Assembly (NCBI RefSeq): GCF_025506335.1
Contig: NZ_JANZYO010000006.1
Span: 164,349 to 228,348 of the forward strand
Length of the DNA stretch: 64,000 nt
Direction of reading: 5' to 3'
DNA from: Mumia quercus
Lineage (GTDB): Bacteria; Actinomycetota; Actinomycetes; Propionibacteriales; Nocardioidaceae
The position numbers and the translations under genes are program-made. Shown in pieces: positions 1-9,129 of this stretch; position 1 is the stretch's first letter, and every line of letters begins with the position of its first letter. The notes under the pieces were generated by a model that did no database searches, was not told the origin of the DNA, and worked only from the letters and a program-made list of their open reading frames with translations.

Positions 1-863
1 AGATCAACCCGTACGTGAACGTGATCCTCCACGAGGAGCGTCTCGACGTCGACAACGTGCTGGACATCTTCTCCGGCTACGACCTGATCCTCGACGGCAC
101 CGACAACTTCGCCACGCGCTACCTCGTCAACGACGCGGCCGTGATCCTCGGCAAGCCGTACGTGTGGGGCTCGATCTACCGCTTCGAGGGCCAGGTGTCG
201 GTCTTCTGGGCGCAGGAGGGACCGCAGTACCGCGACCTCTACCCCGAGCCGCCGCCGCCGGGCATGGTGCCGTCGTGCGCCGAGGGCGGCGTGCTGGGCG
301 TGCTCTGCGCGTCGATCGGCTCGGTCATGGTCAACGAGGCCATCAAGCTGATCACCGGCATCGGTGACCCGCTCGTCGGTCGCCTGCTGGTCTTCGACGC
401 GCTCGAGATGCGCTGGACCGAGCTCAAGATCCGTCGCGACCCGAACGCCGAGCCGCCGACGGCGCTGCTCGAGGACTACGAGGCGTTCTGCGGGGTGCTG
501 TCGGACGAGGCCGCCGACGCCGCCGCGGACTCGACGATCTCCGTGACCACGCTCGCGGGCTGGCTCAAGGAGCGCGAGGAGGGCTCGCGCGACTTCGTCC
601 TCGTCGACGTGCGCGAGCCGAACGAGTACGAGATCAACAAGATCCCGGGCTCGGTCCTCATCCCGAAGGGCGAGTTCCTCGCCGGCACCGCGCTCGAGAA
701 GCTGCCGCAGGACAAGCAGGTGGTCCTCCAGTGCAAGTCCGGCGCCCGCTCGGCCGAGGTGCTCGCGATCGTCAAGGGTGCGGGTCTCGAGGACGCCGTC
801 CACGTCGGTGGTGGCGTCGTCGCCTGGGTGAACCAGATCGACCCCTCCCAGCCCTCGTACTGA
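1..863 (+). CDS. moeZ: MoeZ-type adenylyltransferase/sulfurtransferase, 5' end missing
   Basis: This is the C-terminal 286 residues of a ThiF/MoeB-type enzyme fused to a rhodanese domain; the reading frame is open from base 3 and the N-terminal ATP-binding part lies outside the window. Visible are the DGTDNFATRY segment of the adenylation fold, a SCAEGG...VLGVLC region with conserved cysteines, and a rhodanese domain from about residue 180 (VLVDVREPNEYE) with the active-site cysteine in CKSGARS. In mycobacteria MoeZ adenylates and thiocarboxylates the C-termini of sulfur carrier proteins for molybdopterin, thiamine and cysteine synthesis. A cytosolic role is expected. The moaE gene at about 20.8 kb fits a molybdenum cofactor pathway. 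The assignment to MoeZ rather than plain MoeB rests on the rhodanese fusion. Confidence 0.93.
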   Translation, partial: INPYVNVILHEERLDVDNVLDIFSGYDLILDGTDNFATRYLVNDAAVILGKPYVWGSIYRFEGQVSVFWAQEGPQYRDLYPEPPPPGMVPSCAEGGVLGVLCASIGSVMVNEAIKLITGIGDPLVGRLLVFDALEMRWTELKIRRDPNAEPPTALLEDYEAFCGVLSDEAADAAADSTISVTTLAGWLKEREEGSRDFVLVDVREPNEYEINKIPGSVLIPKGEFLAGTALEKLPQDKQVVLQCKSGARSAEVLAIVKGAGLEDAVHVGGGVVAWVNQIDPSQPSY

Positions 864-873
864 GTCCGTCCCA

Positions 874-946
874 CTGGGGTACCCCAGCCGAAGCGCACTG
901 ACCCGACTGTCCGCAGTCGGGTCAGTGTCGTTCCGCTCGGGTACCC
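874..946. repeat. GGTACC-flanked triple palindrome, copy 1
   Basis: A 14-bp palindrome centred on GGTACC (874-887) is followed by a hairpin with a perfect 14-bp stem, CACTGACCCGACTG and its complement (896-927, loop TCCG), and then a second GGTACC palindrome (939-946). The same layout recurs at 2014-2087 and 30313-30396. It lies directly after the moeZ stop and may also end moeZ transcription. Copies 1 and 2 bracket the AbiEi-like gene. Confidence 0.85.
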
Positions 947-1030
947 CACCCATGGGTGCGCGGACGTTGTCCACAGGCGCTGCGGTCGGCCCTTCCCCGG
1001 CACCCGTACGGTCGGCCAGTGTTCTCCGGC

Positions 1031-1990
1031 ATGGACGACCTGCGGATCCTGGCCGAAGCCCGCGGTGGAGGCTTCACCACCGCCGATGCCACGAGCGTCG
1101 GGGTGGGGAGCCGTCTTCTCAGTGCCGCGGTGCAGCGGCGGGAGCTGGTCCGCCTCCGGCGCGGAGGGTACGCCTTCGCCGACACGTATCTTCGGCTGAG
1201 CCCGGAGCAGCGCTTCCTCGTACGGGCGCGGCTGGAGGCCGACCTCAACCCGGGTCGCGTGGCGCTCTCCCATCGCGCAGCCGCACTCGAGCACGGTCTG
1301 CCGCTCGTCGACCACGATCTCCGGCTCGTCGACCTGGCCCGCCTCGACCGGCAGTCCGGTCGGAAGACGTCGACCGCCCGCCATCACGAGACCGTCACCG
1401 CGCGCGAGCTGGTGGAGATCGGCGGACGAGCCGTCAGTGCGCTGCCGTGGGCCGTCTGGGAGGCGGGGACCTGCGCCGGACCCGCGAGTGCGCTCGTCCT
1501 CGTCGACGCCGCGCTGCACAGCGGCAACACGGACGTGGAGGAGCTGAGGCGCGTCGGTGAGCACTTCGCCCACGTCAAGGGCTCACCGGCGGTGAGGACG
1601 GCGCTCGCGCTCGCCGATCCCAAGGCCGAGTCGCCTGGCGAGTCGCTGACGCGCTGGCTGTGCCACGTGTTCAGGCTGCCGATGCCCGACTCGCAGGTCG
1701 AGATCGTCGACGCGAGCGGGCGGCTGATCGGTCGGGTCGACTTCGCGTGGGAGGAGTTCCGCCACGTGGTCGAGTTCGACGGCAAGATCAAGTACGGACG
1801 CGGCTTCGACCCGAAGAAGACGCCGGAGCAGATCGTCATGGACGAGCGCGCCCGCGAGACGGCGATCTGCCGGCAGCGCTGGGGCATGACGCGGCTGGTC
1901 TGGTCGCAGGTGCACCCGCCGGCCGAGGCGACCGCGCGGCATCTGCACGACGAGATGATCTGGTCGCGTCGTCGTTACCTCGGGCGTTGA
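1031..1990 (+). CDS. AbiEi-antitoxin-like protein with DUF559/Vsr-like C-terminus
   Basis: The 319-residue protein starts with a winged-helix region typical of the type IV AbiEi antitoxin family (GFTTADATSVGVGSRLLSAAV, then LVRLRRGGYAF), here about residues 10-60. The C-terminal third resembles small PD-(D/E)XK-like proteins of the DUF559/Vsr group: Asp237 in VDFAW, followed by Glu248, Asp250 and Lys252 in VVEFDGKIK. I chose the ATG at 1031 because the upstream in-frame extension runs into repeat copy 1. No AbiEii nucleotidyltransferase toxin gene is adjacent, so it appears to be an orphan. Actinobacterial genomes carry many such orphans. A DNA-binding or nuclease role is inferred. The mycobacterial version of this neighbourhood lacks this gene as I recall it, so it looks inserted. 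Confidence 0.75.
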   Translation: MDDLRILAEARGGGFTTADATSVGVGSRLLSAAVQRRELVRLRRGGYAFADTYLRLSPEQRFLVRARLEADLNPGRVALSHRAAALEHGLPLVDHDLRLVDLARLDRQSGRKTSTARHHETVTARELVEIGGRAVSALPWAVWEAGTCAGPASALVLVDAALHSGNTDVEELRRVGEHFAHVKGSPAVRTALALADPKAESPGESLTRWLCHVFRLPMPDSQVEIVDASGRLIGRVDFAWEEFRHVVEFDGKIKYGRGFDPKKTPEQIVMDERARETAICRQRWGMTRLVWSQVHPPAEATARHLHDEMIWSRRRYLGR

Positions 1991-2013
1991 TCGCCGCGCC
2001 GCGTGCGGCTCCC

Positions 2014-2087
2014 GCTCGGGTACCCGAGCGAAGCAGCACTGACCCGAGTGTGCACGGTCGGGTCAGTGCGGGCCCGTTGGGGTACCC
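2014..2087. repeat. GGTACC-flanked triple palindrome, copy 2
   Basis: A 16-bp palindrome GCTCGGGTACCCGAGC (2014-2029) is followed by a hairpin with an 11-bp stem CACTGACCCGA and its complement (2037-2068), then GGGTACCC (2080-2087). The order and spacing match copy 1 at 874-946 although flanking bases differ. It lies between the AbiEi-like gene and the ATL gene. Confidence 0.85.
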
Positions 2088-2116
2088 GAGGGGCGGGCGC
2101 GTGCGAGGGTGGGGGC

Positions 2117-2470
2117 GTGAGTGCGAGCGGGCCCGAGGAGGCGGAGGACGCCGAGGCGTACGCGGAGGCCGTCCTGCGGATCGCCGAGCAGATCCCGCCA
2201 GGACGCGTCGTCTCGTACGGCCAGGTGGCGGCGGCGCTGGAGCGCGGAGGGCCCCGCCAGGTGGGCAAGGTGATGGCGACGTACGGCGCGGCGGTGCCGT
2301 GGTGGCGGGTGATCCGCGCCGACGGGACGCTCGCCGAACCCCTGCGCGGACGTGCCCGCGAGCACTACCTCGAAGAGGGCACGCCGATGCGCAGCAGGCT
2401 CGACGAACAGGTCCGCGTCGACATGCGCGCCGCGGCGTACGAGATCCCGAGAACTGTCGGTCCGCTCTGA
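2117..2470 (+). CDS. Alkyltransferase-like (ATL) DNA repair protein, MGMT family
   Basis: This 117-residue protein has the DNA-binding fold of O6-alkylguanine-DNA alkyltransferases, seen in RVVSYGQVAAALERGG and RQVGKVMA. The catalytic PCHR motif is replaced by P61-W62-W63-R64, so the alkyl-accepting cysteine is absent. Proteins of this kind (ATLs) bind O6-alkylguanine and hand the lesion to nucleotide excision repair instead of repairing it directly. Most ATLs read PWHR, so the second tryptophan is a small departure. I chose the GTG at 2117, preceded by GAGGGTGGGGG, over a longer reading that would enter repeat copy 2. It lies 12 bases upstream of adnA, as in the mycobacterial order. Confidence 0.88.
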   Translation: MSASGPEEAEDAEAYAEAVLRIAEQIPPGRVVSYGQVAAALERGGPRQVGKVMATYGAAVPWWRVIRADGTLAEPLRGRAREHYLEEGTPMRSRLDEQVRVDMRAAAYEIPRTVGPL

Positions 2471-2482
2471 TCGAATAGCCCT

Positions 2483-5400
2483 ATGACGGTCCGCCCCCGG
2501 CCGCCGGCGTACGTGCCGGTGCCGCCGCCCGCAGAGCGCGCTCCCGCGCCTGCGCTCGACCCGCACCAGCAGGCGGTCGTCGACCATCCGGGCGGTCCGC
2601 TTCTCGTCCTCGCGGGCCCCGGCACGGGCAAGACGACGACGCTCGTCGAGACCGTGGTCGACCGCATCGAGCGCCACGGGCTGGCTCCCGAGGAGGTGCT
2701 CGTCCTCACCTTCAGCCGCAAGGCCGCCGAGGAGCTGCGGCACCGAGTCGCCGCCCGCCTCGACCGTACGGTCGCCGCGCCGCTCGCCACCACGTTCCAC
2801 TCGTTCTGCTACGGGCTGGTGCGCGAGTTCCAGGACCCCAAGAGCTACTCCGAGCCGCTCCAGCTGCTGTCGGCTTCGGAGTCCGACACGCGCATCCGGG
2901 AGCTGGTCGTTGGCGGGCTGGACGACCGTACGGTGGCGTGGCCGGCGCGGCTCGCTCCGGCCCTGCGGACCCGGGGCTTCGCCGTCGAGCTCGAGCGCCT
3001 GATGGCCCGGACGCGGGCGCTGGGGCTCGACCCCGTCGACCTCGCGGCGGCGGGTGCGGCGGCCGGCCGTACGGACTGGCAGGCCGCGGCGTACTTCTTC
3101 GAGGAGTACCTCGACGTCCTCGACGCCCAGAACTACATCGACTACGCCGAGCTGGTCCACCGAGCCGGTCTCGTGGTCGCGGACCCGGAGCACCAGCCCG
3201 GGCTGCGTGAGCGGTTCCGCTTCGTCATCGTCGACGAGTACCAGGACACCGACCCCGCTCAGGTCGCGCTGCTGCGAGGGCTGGCCGGCGACGGAGGCGA
3301 CCTGGTCGTGGTCGGTGACCCGGACCAGGCGATCTACGCGTTCCGGGGCGCCGACGTCTCCGGCATCCTCGGGTTCCCCGAGCAGTTCCCGACGCGCGGC
3401 GGCGCACCCGCGCCTGTGCTCTCGCTGCGCAGCACCCGGCGCTTCGGCCCGCAGATCCTGGGCGCCTCGCGTGCGGTCGCCGAGCGCATCCCGCTGGGGC
3501 CGCTGGCCGTGCGGGCGCGCGGGTTCCGCTCCCCGCAGCCCGCGCCGGGCAACGAGGACGACGAGGTCTGGGTGAGGACGTTCGCCGATCCCGCGGCGGA
3601 GGCCGACCACATCGCGCTGATGCTGCGGCGTGCCCATCTCGAGGAGGGCATCGACTGGGACGCGATGGCGGTGCTGGTGCGTTCGGGGTCGGCGATGCCG
3701 CGCCTGCAGCGTGCGCTGACCGCGGCGGGTGTCCCGGTGGAGGTGGCCGGCGCCGAGGTGCCGCTGCGGACGGAGCCGTCGGTGGGAGCGCTCCTGGGCG
3801 CGACCCGGCTCGCGCTGACCCTCGCCGAGGGCGACGTGCCCGACCCGGAGACCGTCGAGCGCTTCCTCACGGGTCCGCTCGGCGACCTCGACGGTGCTGA
3901 GCTGCGGATCCTCTGCCAGCGCCTGCGTCGTCTGGACGCCGTCGACGAGGACGGGACGCGTCGCGCGCCCCGCGGCTCGGCGGAGCTCCTCGTCGCGCTC
4001 GCGCAGGAGCCGATGCTCGTCGCGCCCCTCGTCGACCCGTCCGGGCGCGGCGGGCGTGCCGCCGACATCGCGCGCCGCGCGCACCGCGCAGTGTCCTTGA
4101 TCGCGGAGGCCGCGCGGCTCGTCGCCGAGCAGGCGTCGCCCGAGCACGTGCTCTGGACCCTCTGGAAGGGCACGGGGTGGGAGCGTCGGCTCCTCGCGGC
4201 CGTGGACGCCGGAGGGGACGACGCGCTCGCCGCCCACCGCGACCTCGACGCCGTCGTCGCGCTCTTCTCGCTCGCGAGCCGTGCCGAGGAGAGCCAGCGA
4301 CGCCAGCGTGTCGCGGCGTTCGTCGAGGAGGTCGCGCGGCACGAGATCCCTGCCGACACCCTGGCGGAGCGCGGCCAGCGAGGCGCAGCCGTCCGCCTGC
4401 TCACCGCCCACCGCTCCAAGGGACTCGAGTGGGACCTCGTCGTCGTCGCCGGCGTCCAGGACGGCACGTGGCCCGATGCCCGTCACCGCGGGACGCTGCT
4501 CGCGGCCGAGCGGCTCGCCGCGGCCGAGACCACCACCCCGTACGCCACCACCCCGTACGGACTCCCCGGCGGCAGCGCGACCCGCGGCGACGTCCGTGCT
4601 GCTCCGACGACCGCCGAGCTGGTCGCCGACGAGCGGCGCCTCTTCTACGTGGCGCTGACGCGGGCGCGTCGTCGGCTGGTCGTGACGGCGGTCGAGAGCA
4701 CCGATCCTGACGGTGACCAGCCGTCGCCGTTCCTCGCCGACGTGGCACGTCACGCGACCCACGTCTCGTCGCGGCCCGAGCGCCGTCCGCGCCGCGGCAT
4801 GTCGCTGCGCGGGGTGATCGCCGAGCTGCGCGAGCTCGCCACGTACGGCCCCGAGCCGGCGGTCCGGGAGGCCGCGGCTCGACGCCTCGCGAGGCTGAGC
4901 ACGAGCGGCGTGGAGGCCGCGGCCGCCGCCGATCCCGAGCAGTGGTGGGGGCTGCGTGAGGTGACGCGGTCACCCGAGCCCGTACGCCCGGTCGACGAGC
5001 CGGTCATGCTCTCCGGCAGCTCGCTCGACGGCGTCGTCTCGTGCCCGTTGTCGTGGTTCCTCTCCCACGAGGCCAAGGGGGAGACGGTCAGCTCGTCCGC
5101 GCAGGGCTTCGGTCTGCTCGTCCACGCGCTCGCCGCCGACGTCGTCCGCAGCGGCGCGGCCGCCGATCCCGCGGGGCTCGACGCGACACTCGACGCGGTC
5201 TGGGACCGCCTCGGCTACGCCGCGCCGTGGGTCGCCCAGCGCGAGCGGGAGGAGGCGCGGGCGGCGATCGGACGCTTCGCGACGTGGCACGCCGAGCAGG
5301 AGGCCGCCGGGCAGCGCCGCCCGCTCGCCGCGGAGCACGCGTTCTCCGTGACGTTCGGCGTCGACGGCGACAAGGTGACGTTGCGCGGCTCGATGGACCG

Positions 5401-5860
5401 CGTCGAGGTCGACGCCGCCGGGCTGGTGCACGTGGTCGACTTCAAGACGGGCAAGCACGCCCCTTCCGGGAGCGAGATTGCCGAGCACGCGCAGCTCGGC
5501 GTCTACCAGGTCGCGGTCGAGGAGGGTGCCGTCGACGAGCTCGTCGGGCGCAGCGCCCGCAGCGGCGGTGCCGAGCTGGTCCAGCTTCGGGTCGCCGAGT
5601 CGGCCAAGCGCCCGGAGAGCCCCAAGGTCCAGCCGCAGGACGGTCCGGGCGACGAGCCGTTCTTCGCCTACCGCGCGCTGTCCGACGCCGTCCGTACGAT
5701 CCGTACGGAGCAGTGGGTCGCGACCCCCAGCCCGAAGGCGTGCCAGTTCTGCACGTTCGCCCGGGTGTGCCCGGCGAAGACGGAGGGCGCGTCGGTCCTC
5801 GACACGGTCGCGCCCGGCGCCGCGGCGGCCGGGTGCACCCCCGAGGAAGAGGCCTCGTGA
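2483..5860 (+). CDS. adnA: AdnA subunit of the AdnAB helicase-nuclease
   Basis: The 1125-residue protein has an N-terminal UvrD/Rep superfamily 1 helicase and a C-terminal RecB-type nuclease. Walker A (AGPGTGKTTT) is at about residue 44, motif II (DEYQDTDP) at about 250, a late helicase motif in LTAHRSKGLEWDLV, and the nuclease motif VVDFKTGK at about 984. Cysteines in SCPLSWFL (about 854) and CQFCTFARVCP (about 1087-1095) match the four-cysteine iron-sulfur staple of RecB/AddB-like nucleases. AdnAB is the actinobacterial end-resection machine for double-strand breaks, the counterpart of RecBCD/AddAB. Its stop codon overlaps the adnB start (GTGA), so the two subunits are translationally coupled. 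Confidence 0.93.
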   Translation: MTVRPRPPAYVPVPPPAERAPAPALDPHQQAVVDHPGGPLLVLAGPGTGKTTTLVETVVDRIERHGLAPEEVLVLTFSRKAAEELRHRVAARLDRTVAAPLATTFHSFCYGLVREFQDPKSYSEPLQLLSASESDTRIRELVVGGLDDRTVAWPARLAPALRTRGFAVELERLMARTRALGLDPVDLAAAGAAAGRTDWQAAAYFFEEYLDVLDAQNYIDYAELVHRAGLVVADPEHQPGLRERFRFVIVDEYQDTDPAQVALLRGLAGDGGDLVVVGDPDQAIYAFRGADVSGILGFPEQFPTRGGAPAPVLSLRSTRRFGPQILGASRAVAERIPLGPLAVRARGFRSPQPAPGNEDDEVWVRTFADPAAEADHIALMLRRAHLEEGIDWDAMAVLVRSGSAMPRLQRALTAAGVPVEVAGAEVPLRTEPSVGALLGATRLALTLAEGDVPDPETVERFLTGPLGDLDGAELRILCQRLRRLDAVDEDGTRRAPRGSAELLVALAQEPMLVAPLVDPSGRGGRAADIARRAHRAVSLIAEAARLVAEQASPEHVLWTLWKGTGWERRLLAAVDAGGDDALAAHRDLDAVVALFSLASRAEESQRRQRVAAFVEEVARHEIPADTLAERGQRGAAVRLLTAHRSKGLEWDLVVVAGVQDGTWPDARHRGTLLAAERLAAAETTTPYATTPYGLPGGSATRGDVRAAPTTAELVADERRLFYVALTRARRRLVVTAVESTDPDGDQPSPFLADVARHATHVSSRPERRPRRGMSLRGVIAELRELATYGPEPAVREAAARRLARLSTSGVEAAAAADPEQWWGLREVTRSPEPVRPVDEPVMLSGSSLDGVVSCPLSWFLSHEAKGETVSSSAQGFGLLVHALAADVVRSGAAADPAGLDATLDAVWDRLGYAAPWVAQREREEARAAIGRFATWHAEQEAAGQRRPLAAEHAFSVTFGVDGDKVTLRGSMDRVEVDAAGLVHVVDFKTGKHAPSGSEIAEHAQLGVYQVAVEEGAVDELVGRSARSGGAELVQLRVAESAKRPESPKVQPQDGPGDEPFFAYRALSDAVRTIRTEQWVATPSPKACQFCTFARVCPAKTEGASVLDTVAPGAAAAGCTPEEEAS

Positions 5861-8800
5861 GCGACGCTGCGACGCTGCCGCTGCTGATCCGTGACGCCGA
5901 CCATCTGCGCGAGGTCCTCGGCATCCCCTTCTCGGCGGAGCAGATGGCCGCGATCCAGGCACCGACCGACCGGCCGAGCGCGATCATCGCGGGCGCCGGG
6001 TCGGGCAAGACGACCGTGATGGCGGCCCGTGTCGTGTGGCTCGTCGGGCACGAGGGCGTCCTCCCGGGCTCGGTCCTCGGACTCACGTTCACCAACAAGG
6101 CCGCCGCCGAGCTGGCGCACCGCGTCCGGCAGGCGCTCGACACGCTCGCGCGCGACGCGGGCGTCCCTGACCTGCTCGAGCGCCACGGCACGCCGACCGT
6201 GTCGACCTACCACGCGTACGCCGGCACGCTCATCAGCGAGTACGGCCTGCTGCTCGGGTTCGAGCCGGACCTGCGGATCACGACCGATGCCTCGCGCTTC
6301 CAGCGGGCGTTCCGTGCGATCGCCTCGTACCCGGGGCCGCTCGCGCACGCGACGACCTCGCTGCCCGACCTTGTGGGGCAGGTGCTCGGTCTCGACGGCC
6401 AGATGGCCGAGCACCTCGTGACGCCCGACGAGGTGCGTCGGTGCGACGCCGAGCTGCGCGTCGACGTGGAGCGCGCGATCGTCGAGACGAAGCGGCTCAA
6501 GCTTCACGACGAGCTGACCGCCACGACGCGTCGGCGCGACGAGCTGGTGTCGCTGGTCGAGCGTTATCGCGACGCCAAGGCCGAGGCGGGCGTCGTGGAC
6601 TTCTCCGACCAGATGGAGCGCGGTGCCAGGCTCGCGGTGGAGTGCCCCGAGGTGTCCCGCTCGCAGCGGGAGCGGTTCTCGGTCGTGCTCCTCGACGAGT
6701 ACCAGGACACCTCCGTCGCGCAGCGCGACATGCTGCAGGGCCTGTTCTCGGGTGAGGCGGGGGAGGGTCTCGGCCACTGCGTCACCGCGGTCGGCGACCC
6801 GTGCCAGGGCATCTACGGGTGGCGGGGCGCGGCGGCGAGCAACCTCACGGCGTTCCTCGACGACTTCCCGGCCGACCCGGACCGCGCCGCAGAGGGAAGC
6901 CTGTTCCACCTGCGCGTCAACCGCCGCAGCCGTGCCGAGATCCTCGACGTCGCCAACCGGGTGGCCGCGCCGTACTACCAGGTCACCGAGGTCGTACGCC
7001 CGCTCGTGCCGGCCGACGGCACGGAGGGTGGCACCGTGCGTGCCGCGCTGCACGAGACGGTCGTGGACGAGATCGCGTGGCTCGTCGACGAGGTGGTCGC
7101 CGCGCACGAGGGGCGTGACGGTGAGCCGACGTCGTGGTCCGAGATCGCGGTGCTGGTCCGGACCCGGTCGGAGATCCCGTCGCTCGTCGCGGCCCTGCGC
7201 GGGCGCGGCGTCCCCGTCGAGGTCGTCGGCCTGGCGGGTCTGCTGAGCCAGCCAGAGGTCTCCGACGTCGTCTCCGCCCTGCGCGTGCTCGCCGACCAGA
7301 CCGCCAACGCATCCCTGCTGCGCCTGCTGACGGGCCCGCGGTGGCGCATCGGGCCGCGCGACCTCGCGCTGCTGGGCAGGCGCGCCCGCATGCTGGTGGG
7401 CGCGGTCCACGACGTCGAGGGCGAGACGCTGGCCGAGGAGCTGGAGCGGTCCGTCCGCGGTACCGACCCCTCCGAGGTCGTCTCGCTCGCCGACGCCGTC
7501 GACAGCCCTGACGACGACCGCCTCCGCCTCCCGTACTCCGCCGAGGCCCGCGCCCGCTTCGCCGAGCTCTCCCGCCTGCTCCGAGGGCTGCGCCGGCGCG
7601 CCGGAGGATCGCCCGCCGACCTCCTGCGGCAGGTCGTGGCTGCGCTCGGGATCGACGTCGAGCTCGCGTCGACGCCCGGATGGGCCGCGCAGGTCGCGCA
7701 GGACAACCTCGCGCGGCTGCACGACGTGGTCTCCGACTTCGTCGCCAACGACCCGTCGGCGTCGCTGTCTGCCGTGCTGGCCTACCTCGATGCGGAGGAG
7801 CGGTTCAACGACGGCCTGGAGGTGGCCTCTCCGTCCGACGCCGACTCGGTCAAGCTCCTCACGGTCCACACCGCCAAGGGGCTGGAGTGGGACGCGGTCT
7901 TCGTCCCGTTCCTCACCGCCGACGTCTTCCCGTCCCCGCGCTCGCGCCCGGCTTGGACGAGCGTCGCCCACGCCCTGCCGCACGACCTGCGCGGCGACGG
8001 CGCCGAGCTCCCGGTGATGGAGGAGATGAGCCGCGCCGGCGACAAGGACTTCCGGGCGGCGATGCGAGCCGACGCCCAGATGGAGGAGGTACGCCTCGGG
8101 TACGTCGCCTTCACCCGGGCCCGCCGGCTCCTGGTGACGAGTGCCAGCCGGTGGAGCCGTACGCGCCAGAAGCCGTCGGAGCCCAGCCCGTTCCTCGAGA
8201 CCGTCGTGACCTGGCTGCGCGGCCGAGGCGACGAGCCCGAGCTCTGGACGCCGGCGCCCGACGACGACGCCACCAACCCGCTGCGCGGTCGGACCGAGTC
8301 CGTCGCCTGGCCAGTCGAGCCGGACGCGGACGAGCTCGCGCGGCGCCGGGAAGCCGCGGCACTCGTCCGCCGCCTCGCGGCCGAGCCCGAGCCCGAGCTC
8401 GAGGTCGCCGGCACGGAGGCTGACGTCCTCGCCCCCGACGTCGCCGCGCGTCTGGCCGTCCTCGACGAGGAGATCGAGCGTCTCCTTGCCGAGGCGCGCC
8501 GCGAGCGCGCCGAGACGATCGAGGTCCCGCTGCCGCCCCACCTGTCGGCGACCTCGCTGATCGCGCTCGACAAGGACCCTGCCGCGTTCGCCCGCAGCCT
8601 CGCGCGCCCGCTCCCGCGGCCGCCTGCGCCATCTGCGCGTTTCGGCACGCGCTTCCACGCGTGGGTCGAGGCGCACTTCTCCCAGCAGAGCCTCCTCGGT
8701 GACGACGAGCTTCCGGGCCGTGACGAGACCGACATCGACGACGAGCTCGAGCTCGCGGAGGTCATCCGGGCCTTCGAGTCCGGGCCGATGGGTGACCGCG

Positions 8801-9105
8801 TGCCGTACGCGATCGAGGAACCGTTCACGCTGCGGCTCGGCGGCCAGCTCGTGAACGGCAGGATCGATGCGGTCTACCGGACCCCGGACGGCTTCGAGGT
8901 CGTCGACTGGAAGACGAGTCGCACCGCCACCGCCGACCCGCTCCAGCTCGCGGTCTACCGGGTGGCGTGGGCCGAGAAGCACGGCATCGCTCTCGAGCGC
9001 GTGACCGCGTCGTTCCACTACGTCCGGCTCGGCACGACGGTCCGCCACGACGACCTGCCCGACCGCGCCACGCTCGAGGCCCTCGTACGCCGCGGCGCGT
9101 CGTGA
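5857..9105 (+). CDS. adnB: AdnB subunit of the AdnAB helicase-nuclease
   Basis: The 1082-residue partner of AdnA begins at the GTG that overlaps the adnA stop by four bases. It carries Walker A (AGAGSGKTTV, about residue 45), motif II (LLDEYQDTSVAQ, about 278), LTVHTAKGLEWDAV for the later helicase motifs, and a C-terminal nuclease motif VVDWKTSR at about 1016. Unlike AdnA it shows no closing cysteine cluster. In mycobacteria AdnB provides the leading ATP-dependent motor and its nuclease cuts one of the two strands. The adnA-adnB-nudC order matches the mycobacterial locus, which supports the subunit assignment. Confidence 0.93.
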   Translation: MSDAATLPLLIRDADHLREVLGIPFSAEQMAAIQAPTDRPSAIIAGAGSGKTTVMAARVVWLVGHEGVLPGSVLGLTFTNKAAAELAHRVRQALDTLARDAGVPDLLERHGTPTVSTYHAYAGTLISEYGLLLGFEPDLRITTDASRFQRAFRAIASYPGPLAHATTSLPDLVGQVLGLDGQMAEHLVTPDEVRRCDAELRVDVERAIVETKRLKLHDELTATTRRRDELVSLVERYRDAKAEAGVVDFSDQMERGARLAVECPEVSRSQRERFSVVLLDEYQDTSVAQRDMLQGLFSGEAGEGLGHCVTAVGDPCQGIYGWRGAAASNLTAFLDDFPADPDRAAEGSLFHLRVNRRSRAEILDVANRVAAPYYQVTEVVRPLVPADGTEGGTVRAALHETVVDEIAWLVDEVVAAHEGRDGEPTSWSEIAVLVRTRSEIPSLVAALRGRGVPVEVVGLAGLLSQPEVSDVVSALRVLADQTANASLLRLLTGPRWRIGPRDLALLGRRARMLVGAVHDVEGETLAEELERSVRGTDPSEVVSLADAVDSPDDDRLRLPYSAEARARFAELSRLLRGLRRRAGGSPADLLRQVVAALGIDVELASTPGWAAQVAQDNLARLHDVVSDFVANDPSASLSAVLAYLDAEERFNDGLEVASPSDADSVKLLTVHTAKGLEWDAVFVPFLTADVFPSPRSRPAWTSVAHALPHDLRGDGAELPVMEEMSRAGDKDFRAAMRADAQMEEVRLGYVAFTRARRLLVTSASRWSRTRQKPSEPSPFLETVVTWLRGRGDEPELWTPAPDDDATNPLRGRTESVAWPVEPDADELARRREAAALVRRLAAEPEPELEVAGTEADVLAPDVAARLAVLDEEIERLLAEARRERAETIEVPLPPHLSATSLIALDKDPAAFARSLARPLPRPPAPSARFGTRFHAWVEAHFSQQSLLGDDELPGRDETDIDDELELAEVIRAFESGPMGDRVPYAIEEPFTLRLGGQLVNGRIDAVYRTPDGFEVVDWKTSRTATADPLQLAVYRVAWAEKHGIALERVTASFHYVRLGTTVRHDDLPDRATLEALVRRGAS

Positions 9106-9129
9106 GCGCGGCGGCGTAGGCTCGGCGCC

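Noticed and set aside
1031-1990. Complete AbiE type IV toxin-antitoxin pair
   Set aside because: No AbiEii-type nucleotidyltransferase gene is adjacent; the next gene is an ATL repair protein.
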